From positions 124,001 through 188,000 of the forward strand of contig NZ_JIAW01000002.1 in the NCBI RefSeq assembly GCF_000620625.1: 64,000 nucleotides of DNA, read 5' to 3'. Below, one piece after another: positions 35,620 to 43,278 of this stretch; the first letter of the stretch is position 1, and each line of letters starts with the position of its first letter. This DNA comes from Mycobacterium sp. URHB0044 (GTDB lineage Bacteria; Actinomycetota; Actinomycetes; Mycobacteriales; Mycobacteriaceae). The translations under genes and the position numbers were made by a program. The notes under the pieces are model-generated. The model was given only the letters and a program-made list of their open reading frames with translations, was not told the DNA's origin and ran no database searches.

Positions 35620-36636
35620 ATGCCCGACACCAACGCCCTTGCCGAGGCTCGCGCCGTCGACACGAACAGTCCCTTCTACAGCCCCGTCGCTGAAGCGGCT
35701 ATCGCCGAAGCCGCATCGCGCTGCTCCAACTGGGGACGGTGGGGCGACGACGACGCACTGGGCACCATGAACTTCCTCGACGACGCGAAGCGACTCGAGG
35801 GTGCCTCCAGAATTCGTCGGGGCGCTGCCTTCTCGCTCGCCCAGAGCTTCGACGCAAACGGCCCGCAGCACGGCTGGCGAAAGCGCAACAACCCGGTGCA
35901 CACCATGCTGGTCAGCGGCCTCGATGCTGAATTCGGAGCACCCGAACTGCCGCACGGCTTCGGCGGTGCCGATGACTACGTGGTGATGCCGCTGCAGGCC
36001 TCCACCCAGTGGGACGGGCTGGGCCACATCTTCGACCACGGTGTCGCCTACAACGGACGTCCCGCTTCCAAGGTCGTCACCAGCGAGGGCGATCTGCTGA
36101 CGGGCATCGAGACCGTGGCCGACCGCATCGCAGGGCGCGGCGTGCTGCTCGACGTGGGTCACGCGCTCAGGGAAGACGGGGAGCTGCCCGACGGTTACGC
36201 GATCACCGTCGAGGACCTGGAGAACACCATCTCTGCGCAAGGGGAGTCGTCCGTCGTCGGGCGTGGCGACATCATGCTCGTCCGCACCGGTCAGCTGTCC
36301 CGGGTCCGTCGCGACGGTTGGGGCAGCTACGCCGGCGGTGACGCTCCCGGGTTGTCCTTCGCGACGGCGGGTTGGCTCCACGACCGGGAGATCGCCGCGA
36401 TCGCCACCGACACTTGGGGTTTCGAAGTCCGCCCCAACGAATTCGTGAACGCCTTCCAACCGCTGCACCAGGTCGTGATCCCACACATGGGGCTCTTCAT
36501 CGGAGAGATGTGGGATCTCGACAAACTTGCCGCAGACTGCGCCTCCGACAGGATCTTCGACTTCTTCTTGACTGCCGCGCCCATTCCGGTGACGGGCGCC
36601 GTCGGCGCGCCGGTCAACCCCGTCGCGATCAAGTGA
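35620..36636 (+). CDS. cyclase-family (kynurenine formamidase-like) hydrolase
   Basis: 338 aa member of the PF04199 cyclase superfamily, metal-dependent hydrolases that include kynurenine formamidase and isatin hydrolase. The metal-site region reads ASTQWDGLGHIFDHG, a known variant of the HxGTHxDxPxH pattern, with GRGVLLDVGHAL and DIMLVRTGQLSR downstream. It may hydrolyse a lactone, amide or enol-lactone of the pathway. Lies 53 bp after the C-C hydrolase gene in the same operon. Confidence 0.86.
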   Translation: MPDTNALAEARAVDTNSPFYSPVAEAAIAEAASRCSNWGRWGDDDALGTMNFLDDAKRLEGASRIRRGAAFSLAQSFDANGPQHGWRKRNNPVHTMLVSGLDAEFGAPELPHGFGGADDYVVMPLQASTQWDGLGHIFDHGVAYNGRPASKVVTSEGDLLTGIETVADRIAGRGVLLDVGHALREDGELPDGYAITVEDLENTISAQGESSVVGRGDIMLVRTGQLSRVRRDGWGSYAGGDAPGLSFATAGWLHDREIAAIATDTWGFEVRPNEFVNAFQPLHQVVIPHMGLFIGEMWDLDKLAADCASDRIFDFFLTAAPIPVTGAVGAPVNPVAIK

Positions 36637-36681
36637 CTCGACCGGCGGGCTGAACCCACCAACACGACAGGAGCTTCACCC

Positions 36682-37668
36682 ATGCGTTTCGCCACGTGGG
36701 TTCAGGATGGTCAGATCACGACCGGCGTCGCCAGCGACGACGGCCTACACGCGTTCGACCATCCAATTACGATTCTCGAACTCGTTCGCGCCGGACTCCC
36801 GGTCGCCTTCGATGCCGGGGCCGCCGCACTGGGTAGACGTCCCGTCGATCTCGCTGCGGTGCGGCTACTCCCGCCGATAGAGCCCCCCACCGTCCGTGAC
36901 TTCGCAGCTTTCGAAGAGCACCTGGATGGGGTCACTCGATCGATGTCGGCTGCGGCCGAGGTAGAGCCCGAGTGGTACAAGCGGCCAGCCTTCTACTTCA
37001 GCAATCCCTACGCGATGATCGGCGCCCATGACGACGTGGCCGTACCACCGGGATGTCAGGTTTTGGATTACGAACTCGAGGTCGCAGCCGTCGTGTCGCG
37101 GGACGGAACGTCCGTCGCACCGGCAGAGGCTCGCGACTACATCTTCGGCTACACGATCTTCAATGACTGGTCGGCCCGGGACCTCCAAGCGGGGGAGATG
37201 AAGGTTGGCCTCGGCCCGGCCAAGGGCAAGGATTTCGCAACCACACTCGGCCCGTTCCTCGTCACGGCCGATGAACTCGATCCCCTTCTGACCGCCGACG
37301 GCCTCTTGGACATCGACGGCACTGTTTCGGTGAACGGCACAGTCATCGGCCGGGACAACCTGCGAAACATGAGCTGGTCGTTCGACGAGCTTCTGGCCCA
37401 AGCGTCGCGCGGGACGTGGGTCAGGGCCGGGGACGTTCTCGGGTCCGGAACGCTGGGAAATGGAGGGTGCCTCGCGGAGTTGTGGGGCCGTTCCGGTGAG
37501 CGCACGCCGAAACCGCTCCAGCCCGGGGATGTGGTCGAGATGACGGTTGCGACACTCGGCACTATCCGCAATACCGTCGTGCAGGGCACGGCCTCGCCGC
37601 CGATCCGCGAAGCCCGTCGACACGACTGGAAAGCGCAGCACCGCAACGGAGTTAGTCCTCGCAATTAG
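36682..37668 (+). CDS. fumarylacetoacetate hydrolase-family protein
   Basis: FAH-fold protein (328 aa) with metal-binding acidic residues in VLDYELEVAAVV and FGYTIFNDWSARDLQ, then GKDFATTLGPFLVTADEL and GTLGNGGCLAELWGR. The family covers fumarylacetoacetate hydrolases, acylpyruvases and 2-hydroxyhepta-2,4-diene-1,7-dioate isomerases, suiting a lower-pathway step on a ring-fission fragment. It is the last gene of the LysR-controlled Rieske operon; an AGGAG site precedes it. Confidence 0.88.
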   Translation: MRFATWVQDGQITTGVASDDGLHAFDHPITILELVRAGLPVAFDAGAAALGRRPVDLAAVRLLPPIEPPTVRDFAAFEEHLDGVTRSMSAAAEVEPEWYKRPAFYFSNPYAMIGAHDDVAVPPGCQVLDYELEVAAVVSRDGTSVAPAEARDYIFGYTIFNDWSARDLQAGEMKVGLGPAKGKDFATTLGPFLVTADELDPLLTADGLLDIDGTVSVNGTVIGRDNLRNMSWSFDELLAQASRGTWVRAGDVLGSGTLGNGGCLAELWGRSGERTPKPLQPGDVVEMTVATLGTIRNTVVQGTASPPIREARRHDWKAQHRNGVSPRN

Positions 37669-37868
37669 CGGTACAGCGCAGCCAATTCGGGATCGAGAGC
37701 AGCGGTAGCGATCCCAGACATTCGAATCCGCCTGTCACACAACAAAATAACCACAACATCGCCGACGGCGGCTCCCTTGGGCTGTCCGCCATCGGCCGAT
37801 TCCTCTGTGCCTTAACGCAGGGGAATCGCTGGCTACCACGAAGAATAGAACCAGGACAGAGGAACGAC

Positions 37869-39311
37869 ATGAAGCGAGTTTCCATCACCGCGAGCAACCA
37901 AATCATACAAGATGCCGGCGGGTGCGCACAGCGGCCGCCACGCGCCAACGTATCGCGCCGGCGATTCGGCCTGAGAGGCGTGCTGTTGAACGTCATGATC
38001 GTCGCCGTGACCGTCATGACATGCCTGGTGATCGGGCACCATCCTTTCGCGAGCGCGGATGAGGATTGTCCACCAAACACCGGCTACCAACCGGAATGTC
38101 AGTATCGGCCCTTCTACACCCCCCCGAACCCGCTCCCCGCCGGGGCGCCCGGTGATCTCGTCCGCACCGAGCCGTCGCGTATCGCGTTGGATCCCGCCGG
38201 CCACGGCAACTATTCGGGCACGGGAACGCGGATCATGTACCAAAGCATCGACGGCCGCGGCCAACCGGTCGCCGTCACGGGCACCTACTTCGAGCCCGAC
38301 CGACCGTGGACCGGCAGCGGCCCACGCCCCCTCATCGCATTGGCGCCCTGGACGCAAGGCCTCGGGGATCAGTGCGCCATCTCCCGCCTCGTCAGCGAAG
38401 GCGGCATGCATTACGGCGGTTACCTCGACTTCAACTTCTATTTCGAAGAGGGATTTCCGGCGACGCTGTTGGACCGAGGATTCGCTTTAGTCGTCACGGA
38501 CTACCAAGGCATCGGCACCTACGGCCCGCCTACCGCAGGAATACGAATCCCCACCGCGCACGCGGTGCTCGACTCCGCGCGAGCGGCCATGCGGCTGCCC
38601 GGCACGTCGCTCGATCCTCATGGGCCCGTGGCATTCTGGGGGTACGGGCCAGGTGGGCAAGGGGCAGGATCAGCTGTCGAGATGGCACCCAGTTACGCGC
38701 CCGAATTGAACGTCGTCGGTGCCTGGCTCGGTGCACCGATCGCCGATTACGCACTGTATGCGGACTACGCCGATGGCTCGATGCTGGCTGGCACCATGGG
38801 TTTTGCACTCAACGCCTTCATGGCGGCATTCCCCGAAGCCGAGCCGGGCGTGATGTCTACATTGACGCCGCGAGGCGTCGACTTCATCCAGAAGACCCGT
38901 TATAGCTGCACCGATGAAAGCATCATGAAGTTCATGTTCCGGCACCTACAGCCGTACTTCAACCAGGACTTTCACCAGATCCTCGCTTCGGAGCCGATCA
39001 AGTCCGCATTGGCCGCTCAACGGCTGGGATCACTGAAGCCGCAAGCTCCGGTGCAGATCGACATCAATCGATGGGACCCGCTCTTTCCCTGGGTTGGCGC
39101 AAGGCAACTGGCCGCGGACTGGTGTGCCCAGGGCGCCGATGTCGAGTTCTGGACCAATGAGCAACCGCCGTTTCTCAACAAGACGGCAACCAACACCATG
39201 CTGACGTACTTCGTCGAAGGTGAGCGCGGTATTCAGTGGGTCACCGATCGGTTCAACGGACTGCCGACCACGCCGAACTGCCAGGCACTACCGCCTGTCG
39301 ATGCTGGATGA
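37869..39311 (+). CDS. secreted lipase-family protein lacking the nucleophile serine
   Basis: 480 aa protein of the secretory lipase family (PF03583 type). The N-terminus holds SRRRFGLRG followed by a hydrophobic run and ASA-DE, which looks like a Tat-type signal peptide cleaved near residue 63. The body has ALAPWTQGLGDQCA and VVTDYQGIGTYGPPTAG, typical of the family. The nucleophile elbow, normally GYSxGG, reads GYGPGG: residue 260 is glycine (GGG at 38646-38648). As read it should be catalytically dead or use another residue. About 200 bp of non-coding DNA separate it from the FAH gene. Confidence 0.82.
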   Translation: MKRVSITASNQIIQDAGGCAQRPPRANVSRRRFGLRGVLLNVMIVAVTVMTCLVIGHHPFASADEDCPPNTGYQPECQYRPFYTPPNPLPAGAPGDLVRTEPSRIALDPAGHGNYSGTGTRIMYQSIDGRGQPVAVTGTYFEPDRPWTGSGPRPLIALAPWTQGLGDQCAISRLVSEGGMHYGGYLDFNFYFEEGFPATLLDRGFALVVTDYQGIGTYGPPTAGIRIPTAHAVLDSARAAMRLPGTSLDPHGPVAFWGYGPGGQGAGSAVEMAPSYAPELNVVGAWLGAPIADYALYADYADGSMLAGTMGFALNAFMAAFPEAEPGVMSTLTPRGVDFIQKTRYSCTDESIMKFMFRHLQPYFNQDFHQILASEPIKSALAAQRLGSLKPQAPVQIDINRWDPLFPWVGARQLAADWCAQGADVEFWTNEQPPFLNKTATNTMLTYFVEGERGIQWVTDRFNGLPTTPNCQALPPVDAG

Positions 39312-39485
39312 CGGGGCGGGCAAGGCGGCGTTGGCCTTGCATTCGCAGGCACCTCCGTGGGAACGAGACGGGCCCGGCCATCGCCATCTTGGAGCATCCG
39401 TTGTCGAAATCCGTTGCGCAATAGGTGTATTGAAAACCGAGACTCCGCGGATGGTTCATTTCGACTGAACGTGTCCACCGAGGCC

Positions 39486-40010
39486 ATGGGCAACTTTCGA
39501 AGGGCATGGGCAATGGTGAACGCCTCTGACAGGGAGCAGCGAATATGGTTAGGTGTGGCGGCGTTGATCGCGATCTGCGCGATCGTATCGGGTGCGCTCA
39601 TCCTGCATTGGGGACATCGGGGGCCACGCAGTGACTGCGATGTGGTCGGCGACATGACACTTCAGTGGAACTCAGATGTGGCTCCGGCAAAGACGGCGCT
39701 ATTGACTGACCCGTCGCAGCGCGAAGCCGTGCTTCTCGTTGCTGGAGCCGAAGAATCATCCAGTCACGTGCTGCGAGCGTCGACCCGAGACCTGTCGTCC
39801 CGGTCGATCCAAAGTGCTTTGAACAGATGGGCTGACGGCCTTGCTGTGAGGGCCCAAATTAGACGCGACGCCATACGGCTGACTCCCACTACCGCCACGC
39901 CAAACTATGGGCCCGCGTTCGCTCAGGCGTCGAATGACATAAGTACGGCCGCGAGAGAACTCTCGCAAGAATGCCCCACTGCGGAACTCCCGCGCGCACT
40001 GCCGGATTGA
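39486..40010 (+). CDS. predicted single-pass membrane protein of unknown function
   Basis: 174 aa protein with one transmembrane helix near the N-terminus (WLGVAALIAICAIVSGALIL), followed by a predicted extracytoplasmic domain with two cysteines (SDCDVVGD and QECPTAEL) that could form a disulfide. A later ATG at 39513 has a better GAAGGG ribosome-binding site and may be the real start. It resembles the many small membrane-anchored proteins of mycobacteria. I cannot assign a role. Confidence 0.55.
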   Translation: MGNFRRAWAMVNASDREQRIWLGVAALIAICAIVSGALILHWGHRGPRSDCDVVGDMTLQWNSDVAPAKTALLTDPSQREAVLLVAGAEESSSHVLRASTRDLSSRSIQSALNRWADGLAVRAQIRRDAIRLTPTTATPNYGPAFAQASNDISTAARELSQECPTAELPRALPD

Positions 40011-40233
40011 GGGTTGGGCGCGCCGCCATTTCAGGACCTGTCCAATCGCTACACAGGTGTGCGTGATCCCGACAACAGGTACCGAGCCGCGGGTGGGCTC
40101 ACCGCGTTGGCTCGCAACGTGTATGCCGGGATGCGCGACGTCGCGATTCGCGTGATGCACGGCCTCGTTGATCGGATGGGATCAAGCATCGCCCTCTTCG
40201 TCGAGGAGGGGCGAGATGCGGTTGCGGTGGCCA
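40011..40233. other. non-coding stretch before promoter copy B
   Basis: Nothing recognisable as a gene. A 106-codon open frame crosses it and promoter copy B, but it lacks any domain or ribosome-binding site. Confidence 0.5.
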
Positions 40234-40316
40234 GGTATCGATTTCGTCGATGGTCGAGCATTCACGGTGACTGTTTCTCGCGAAACGCAGGTCGTCCTAG
40301 CCTGACGTTGGCGCAG
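40234..40316 (+). promoter_or_regulatory. LysR-dependent promoter copy B (monooxygenase remnant / P450 unit)
   Basis: 83-bp element in the same sense as the P450 unit and the inverse of copy A. It contains the dyad ATCGATTTCGTCGAT (40237-40251) and -10 TAGCCT (40298-40303), with the dyad centre 54 bp from the -10. Conservation of both the box half and the -10 half with copy A argues that it still works, although the first gene behind it is broken. Confidence 0.8.
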
Positions 40317-40352
40317 GGCCAAAGGCCGCCCTAGTGAATGATGGAGGACCGC

Positions 40353-40706
40353 ATGACAGGCGAGGACGACGAGATGCACGATTCAGACAGTCGGCCTGGT
40401 GGAAACCGTTCTGCCCCACACGACTCCCCACCACATCATGCGGTTGGTCAACAGCGCCGGCAACGTGCTGCTGGTCAACGATCCTGCCACGACCGAATTC
40501 GGCTGGGGACGCAAACACGGATTCATCCAGCCGGAGGTGGACCGCGCGCTGCTCAACGGCCTGAGGCGATTCGACGGGCATTCGCCATCGACACGATGGC
40601 TGGTCGTCGACCCTTCGCGGTGCGCGAGTTCGACTTGGCGAGGTCTGCGCAACGCGCAGACAAACCGTGGCAATCGATGCTGATTCCGCCGACCGGCGGC
40701 CAATGA
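40353..40706 (+). pseudogene. decayed FAD-dependent aromatic monooxygenase
   Basis: The reading begins MTGEDDEM in one frame and shifts to QTVGLVETVLPHTT, MRLVNSAGNVLLVNDPATTE and GFIQPEVDRALLNGLRRF, which resembles the early part of MhpA-like (3-hydroxyphenylpropionate type) flavin hydroxylases. It then returns to the first frame to end in QSMLIPPTGGQ. The FAD-binding N-terminus and most of the enzyme are absent. At least two frame changes are needed. It lies directly behind promoter copy B, where a working hydroxylase would once have been expressed with the regulon. Confidence 0.65.
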
Positions 40707-40734
40707 GAACTGGGTCTAAAGAAGGGATTTCGTC

Positions 40735-41943
40735 ATGACGACAGACTCAACCGAATGCTTCAACCCGTTGAACCAGACCTCCACCGCCGATCCGGATGAG
40801 GCCATGCGGGCGTCGCGAAGGAAGGCTCCCGTCGCCCAGGTCAGCGACTATCTGTACACCGTGAACACGGACACTGAGGTTCGTGAGGTGTTCACGGACA
40901 CGAAAAGATTCTCCAACCGCGGGAACTTCACGTTGGGTCCCGACGACCTTCAACTTCCGATCGCTGTGATCACCACCGCGGATCCGCCCGTGCATACAGA
41001 ACTTCGTGCGCGATTGCTGAAGGACCTCGGCCCGGCGCGGCTGCGGAAGCTGAGGCCGAAGGTCGATGACATCGTCAGGGAAGCCGTCGACGCGCTTCCG
41101 ACCTCCGGTGAGGTGGACTTGTACGAGAGGTACGCGCATGTGATACCCGCGGCCGTCCTCTACGCGATGATCGGAATTCCCCGGTCGGCCTGGAAAGAGG
41201 TTCAGACGTGGTCGGATGTCGTCGTCGGCGCCATGCCAGGACCGGCACACGAGCTGCCCGAATTCGGCTCTCTGATTGGCTATTTGACACAGCTCGCCAA
41301 CGAGCGCCGGGCCCGTTCAAATGAACGCCACGAAGACGTGTTGGACAACCTGTGCTTCGCGGATGACTCGGAGAGGGAGATGTCCGTGCTCGAGATCACG
41401 ATGCACATCTTCCAACTCGTAGTGGCCGCGACGGATACAACGCGTGCACTCATCGCCAACTGCCTCTACCGGCTACTGGAGAAGCGCTCGCAGTGGGAGG
41501 CACTGAAGGCGGACCGTTCGCTGTTGCCGAACGCCATAGAAGAGTCGCTACGCCTCGACGCGCCGGCTCAGTTCATGGTCCGTTCGGTACTCGAGGACGT
41601 CGTCGTCGGCACGTGCCCGGTCGAACGCGGGAAGAAGCTGTATTTGAACATCGTGTCGGCCAACCAGGACGAACAACGTTGGGGCGAGGACTCCCGAGAC
41701 TATCGTGTCGATCGACCTAATGCTGTAGGGCACTTGGCGTTTGGGCGTGGAATACACGCTTGCATCGGCGCGCCGCTGGCCAGGATCGAGGCCCAAGTTG
41801 CCGTTGGGGCGCTGCTCGATCGATATCCCGATCTGAGGTTGGTCAACGGCGCCACATGGATGAAACAACCGACGGCGCTCATCAGAAGCGTCGGACAGGT
41901 ACTTGTATCGCTGGATGGCCCGCCGAGGGAAGGGAAGCCTTGA
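40735..41943 (+). CDS. cytochrome P450
   Basis: Soluble bacterial P450 (402 aa). The oxygen-binding I-helix AATDTT is at residues 231-236, the EESLR (ExxR) K-helix at 269-273, and the haem loop HLAFGRGIHACIGAPLAR with Cys343. A 3Fe-4S ferredoxin gene is coupled directly to it. Controlled probably by promoter copy B together with the broken flavin hydroxylase. An aromatic or degradation-pathway substrate is likely but not readable from sequence. Confidence 0.93.
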   Translation: MTTDSTECFNPLNQTSTADPDEAMRASRRKAPVAQVSDYLYTVNTDTEVREVFTDTKRFSNRGNFTLGPDDLQLPIAVITTADPPVHTELRARLLKDLGPARLRKLRPKVDDIVREAVDALPTSGEVDLYERYAHVIPAAVLYAMIGIPRSAWKEVQTWSDVVVGAMPGPAHELPEFGSLIGYLTQLANERRARSNERHEDVLDNLCFADDSEREMSVLEITMHIFQLVVAATDTTRALIANCLYRLLEKRSQWEALKADRSLLPNAIEESLRLDAPAQFMVRSVLEDVVVGTCPVERGKKLYLNIVSANQDEQRWGEDSRDYRVDRPNAVGHLAFGRGIHACIGAPLARIEAQVAVGALLDRYPDLRLVNGATWMKQPTALIRSVGQVLVSLDGPPREGKP

Positions 41944-42128
41944 GGATCGAACTCGACCGCCCACGCTGTGAAGGCCACGCCTTATGCGAGGCCGCCGCGC
42001 CAGCGTCATTCTCCGTCGACGATGACGGGAACTTGACCGTCCTCAAAGAGGAAGTCTCAGCAGGAGATGAGAACGATGTGCACGCCGCAGTGCTCAGCTG
42101 TCCCGTCGCCGCGTTGAAGCTGACGTGA
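41940..42128 (+). CDS. [3Fe-4S]-type ferredoxin paired with the P450
   Basis: 62 aa ferredoxin starting at a TTG that overlaps the P450 stop (TTGA). Cluster ligands C-EGHAL-C and SCPV match 3Fe-4S ferredoxins that feed mycobacterial P450s. No ferredoxin reductase is adjacent; the one at 32.2 kb could serve it. A rare start codon and tight overlap suggest coupled, low-level translation. Confidence 0.88.
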   Translation: MRIELDRPRCEGHALCEAAAPASFSVDDDGNLTVLKEEVSAGDENDVHAAVLSCPVAALKLT

Positions 42129-42222
42129 CAGAGACTCGGCAACTGCGGGAGCCGCGCCGCCGGATTTTTCGTGGAGGGCACGGCACAGGTATGTGTTTTG
42201 CCCATGGAGGTAAACCGTTCGC

Positions 42223-42630
42223 CTACGCCTCTGGTGCCTCTGCAGCACGTCGTCCCGACTCCGTAAGCGCGAACCACGTCGTCCACTCCCACTTGACCGA
42301 GTCTTCGTACTGGTCGACGTAGCGCTCACGAAGGATTTCCATCGTCACATCGACCGAGCTTGACCATGGCATTACGTCCGGGTCTGTACCTCCGACGATG
42401 TCACCGACGACCAGCAGGCCGTCGGCGAGCAGCGATCGGACCGCGGTCAAGAGTCGCTCTTGTCGTGCTGCGAGTGGCGCGGCTGGGAAGTCATAGGCAA
42501 GCTCAGAGTCGATATGGCCAAGCGACAGGCAATCGCCGAGCAAGTCACGCGACAGCCGCTCTCGGAGCGATTCAGAGGCAGGTAATGCGTCGTGCGCGTT
42601 GGCTTCTGATGGGTGGGATGGCTGTGTCAC
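42223..42630 (-). CDS. conserved hypothetical protein
   Basis: 135 aa soluble protein from a GTG start (MTQPSHPSEANAHDALP). The centre, DGLLVVGDIVGGTDPDVMPW, and the C-terminal EDSVKWEWTTWFALTESGRR look well structured and resemble small actinobacterial hypothetical proteins, but I do not recognise a domain. It lies 29 bp after the deaminase gene in the same direction and could be co-transcribed. Confidence 0.6.
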   Translation of the reverse strand: MTQPSHPSEANAHDALPASESLRERLSRDLLGDCLSLGHIDSELAYDFPAAPLAARQERLLTAVRSLLADGLLVVGDIVGGTDPDVMPWSSSVDVTMEILRERYVDQYEDSVKWEWTTWFALTESGRRAAEAPEA

Positions 42631-42659
42631 TAGTCCACCTCGGCGCAGTACCCGCGCCG

Positions 42660-43247
42660 TCAGCTCAGCGGAATGTCGTTGTCGCCCTTTGACTTCTGGT
42701 ACTGCTCGGAGAGGGTCGCGTAGCGGTCCCGGATCCGCTGTGCCTGGTCACGGAGTTCGGAGCGCAACGGTTCGGATTCGGATTCCACCAAGTCGCGGAT
42801 CGAGTAGGCGGTCCAGAACGCATTGCTGCGGCGGTAGCCACCGGGTTCGAGCCCGAACACTTCCTTGAGGATCGTCAGGTCGTGCGGAATGGCGAAGGCG
42901 TCCCGCGAGTCCTCGTGGCTGTAGAAGTAGTAGTAGTTGTCGAACCCGGCCCAGGTGATCGCCGACATGCACAGCGTGCAGGGCTCGTGCGTGGTCAGGA
43001 ACACCAGTTCGGGCGTCGATGGGCGGTCAGCCAATTCGTAGAACTCGTTGAGGGTGTTGATCTCGCCGTGCAGCAGCGGGTTGTCGGTCTCGTCGTTGGT
43101 GCCCACCATCACCAGCGACAGGTCCGACTTGCGCAGGATCGCCGCACCGAACACTTTGTTGCCCGCGGCGACACCGCGTTCGGTCAGCGGCAGGATGTCG
43201 TCGTCGATGACGTCGAGCAGGCGCGGGGCGATGGACGTCGCTGTCAT
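42660..43247 (-). CDS. cytidine/guanine deaminase-fold nucleoside deaminase
   Basis: Zinc-dependent deaminase-like protein (195 aa). The HxE motif occurs in LLHGEINTLNEF and the PCxxC motif in THEPCTLCMSAITWAG, the full zinc and proton-shuttle set. FDNYYYFYSHEDSRDAF is atypical of tRNA deaminases and suggests a guanine/pterin- or small-molecule-type deaminase. The neighbouring APC permease may import its substrate or salvage product. Confidence 0.87.
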   Translation of the reverse strand: MTATSIAPRLLDVIDDDILPLTERGVAAGNKVFGAAILRKSDLSLVMVGTNDETDNPLLHGEINTLNEFYELADRPSTPELVFLTTHEPCTLCMSAITWAGFDNYYYFYSHEDSRDAFAIPHDLTILKEVFGLEPGGYRRSNAFWTAYSIRDLVESESEPLRSELRDQAQRIRDRYATLSEQYQKSKGDNDIPLS

Positions 43248-43278
43248 GGCGTCACCCTAACGCCAGCGCGCCCGTGGG

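Noticed and set aside
40014..40334. 106-codon open frame before the monooxygenase remnant
   Set aside because: It runs through the promoter copy B element and has no recognisable protein features.
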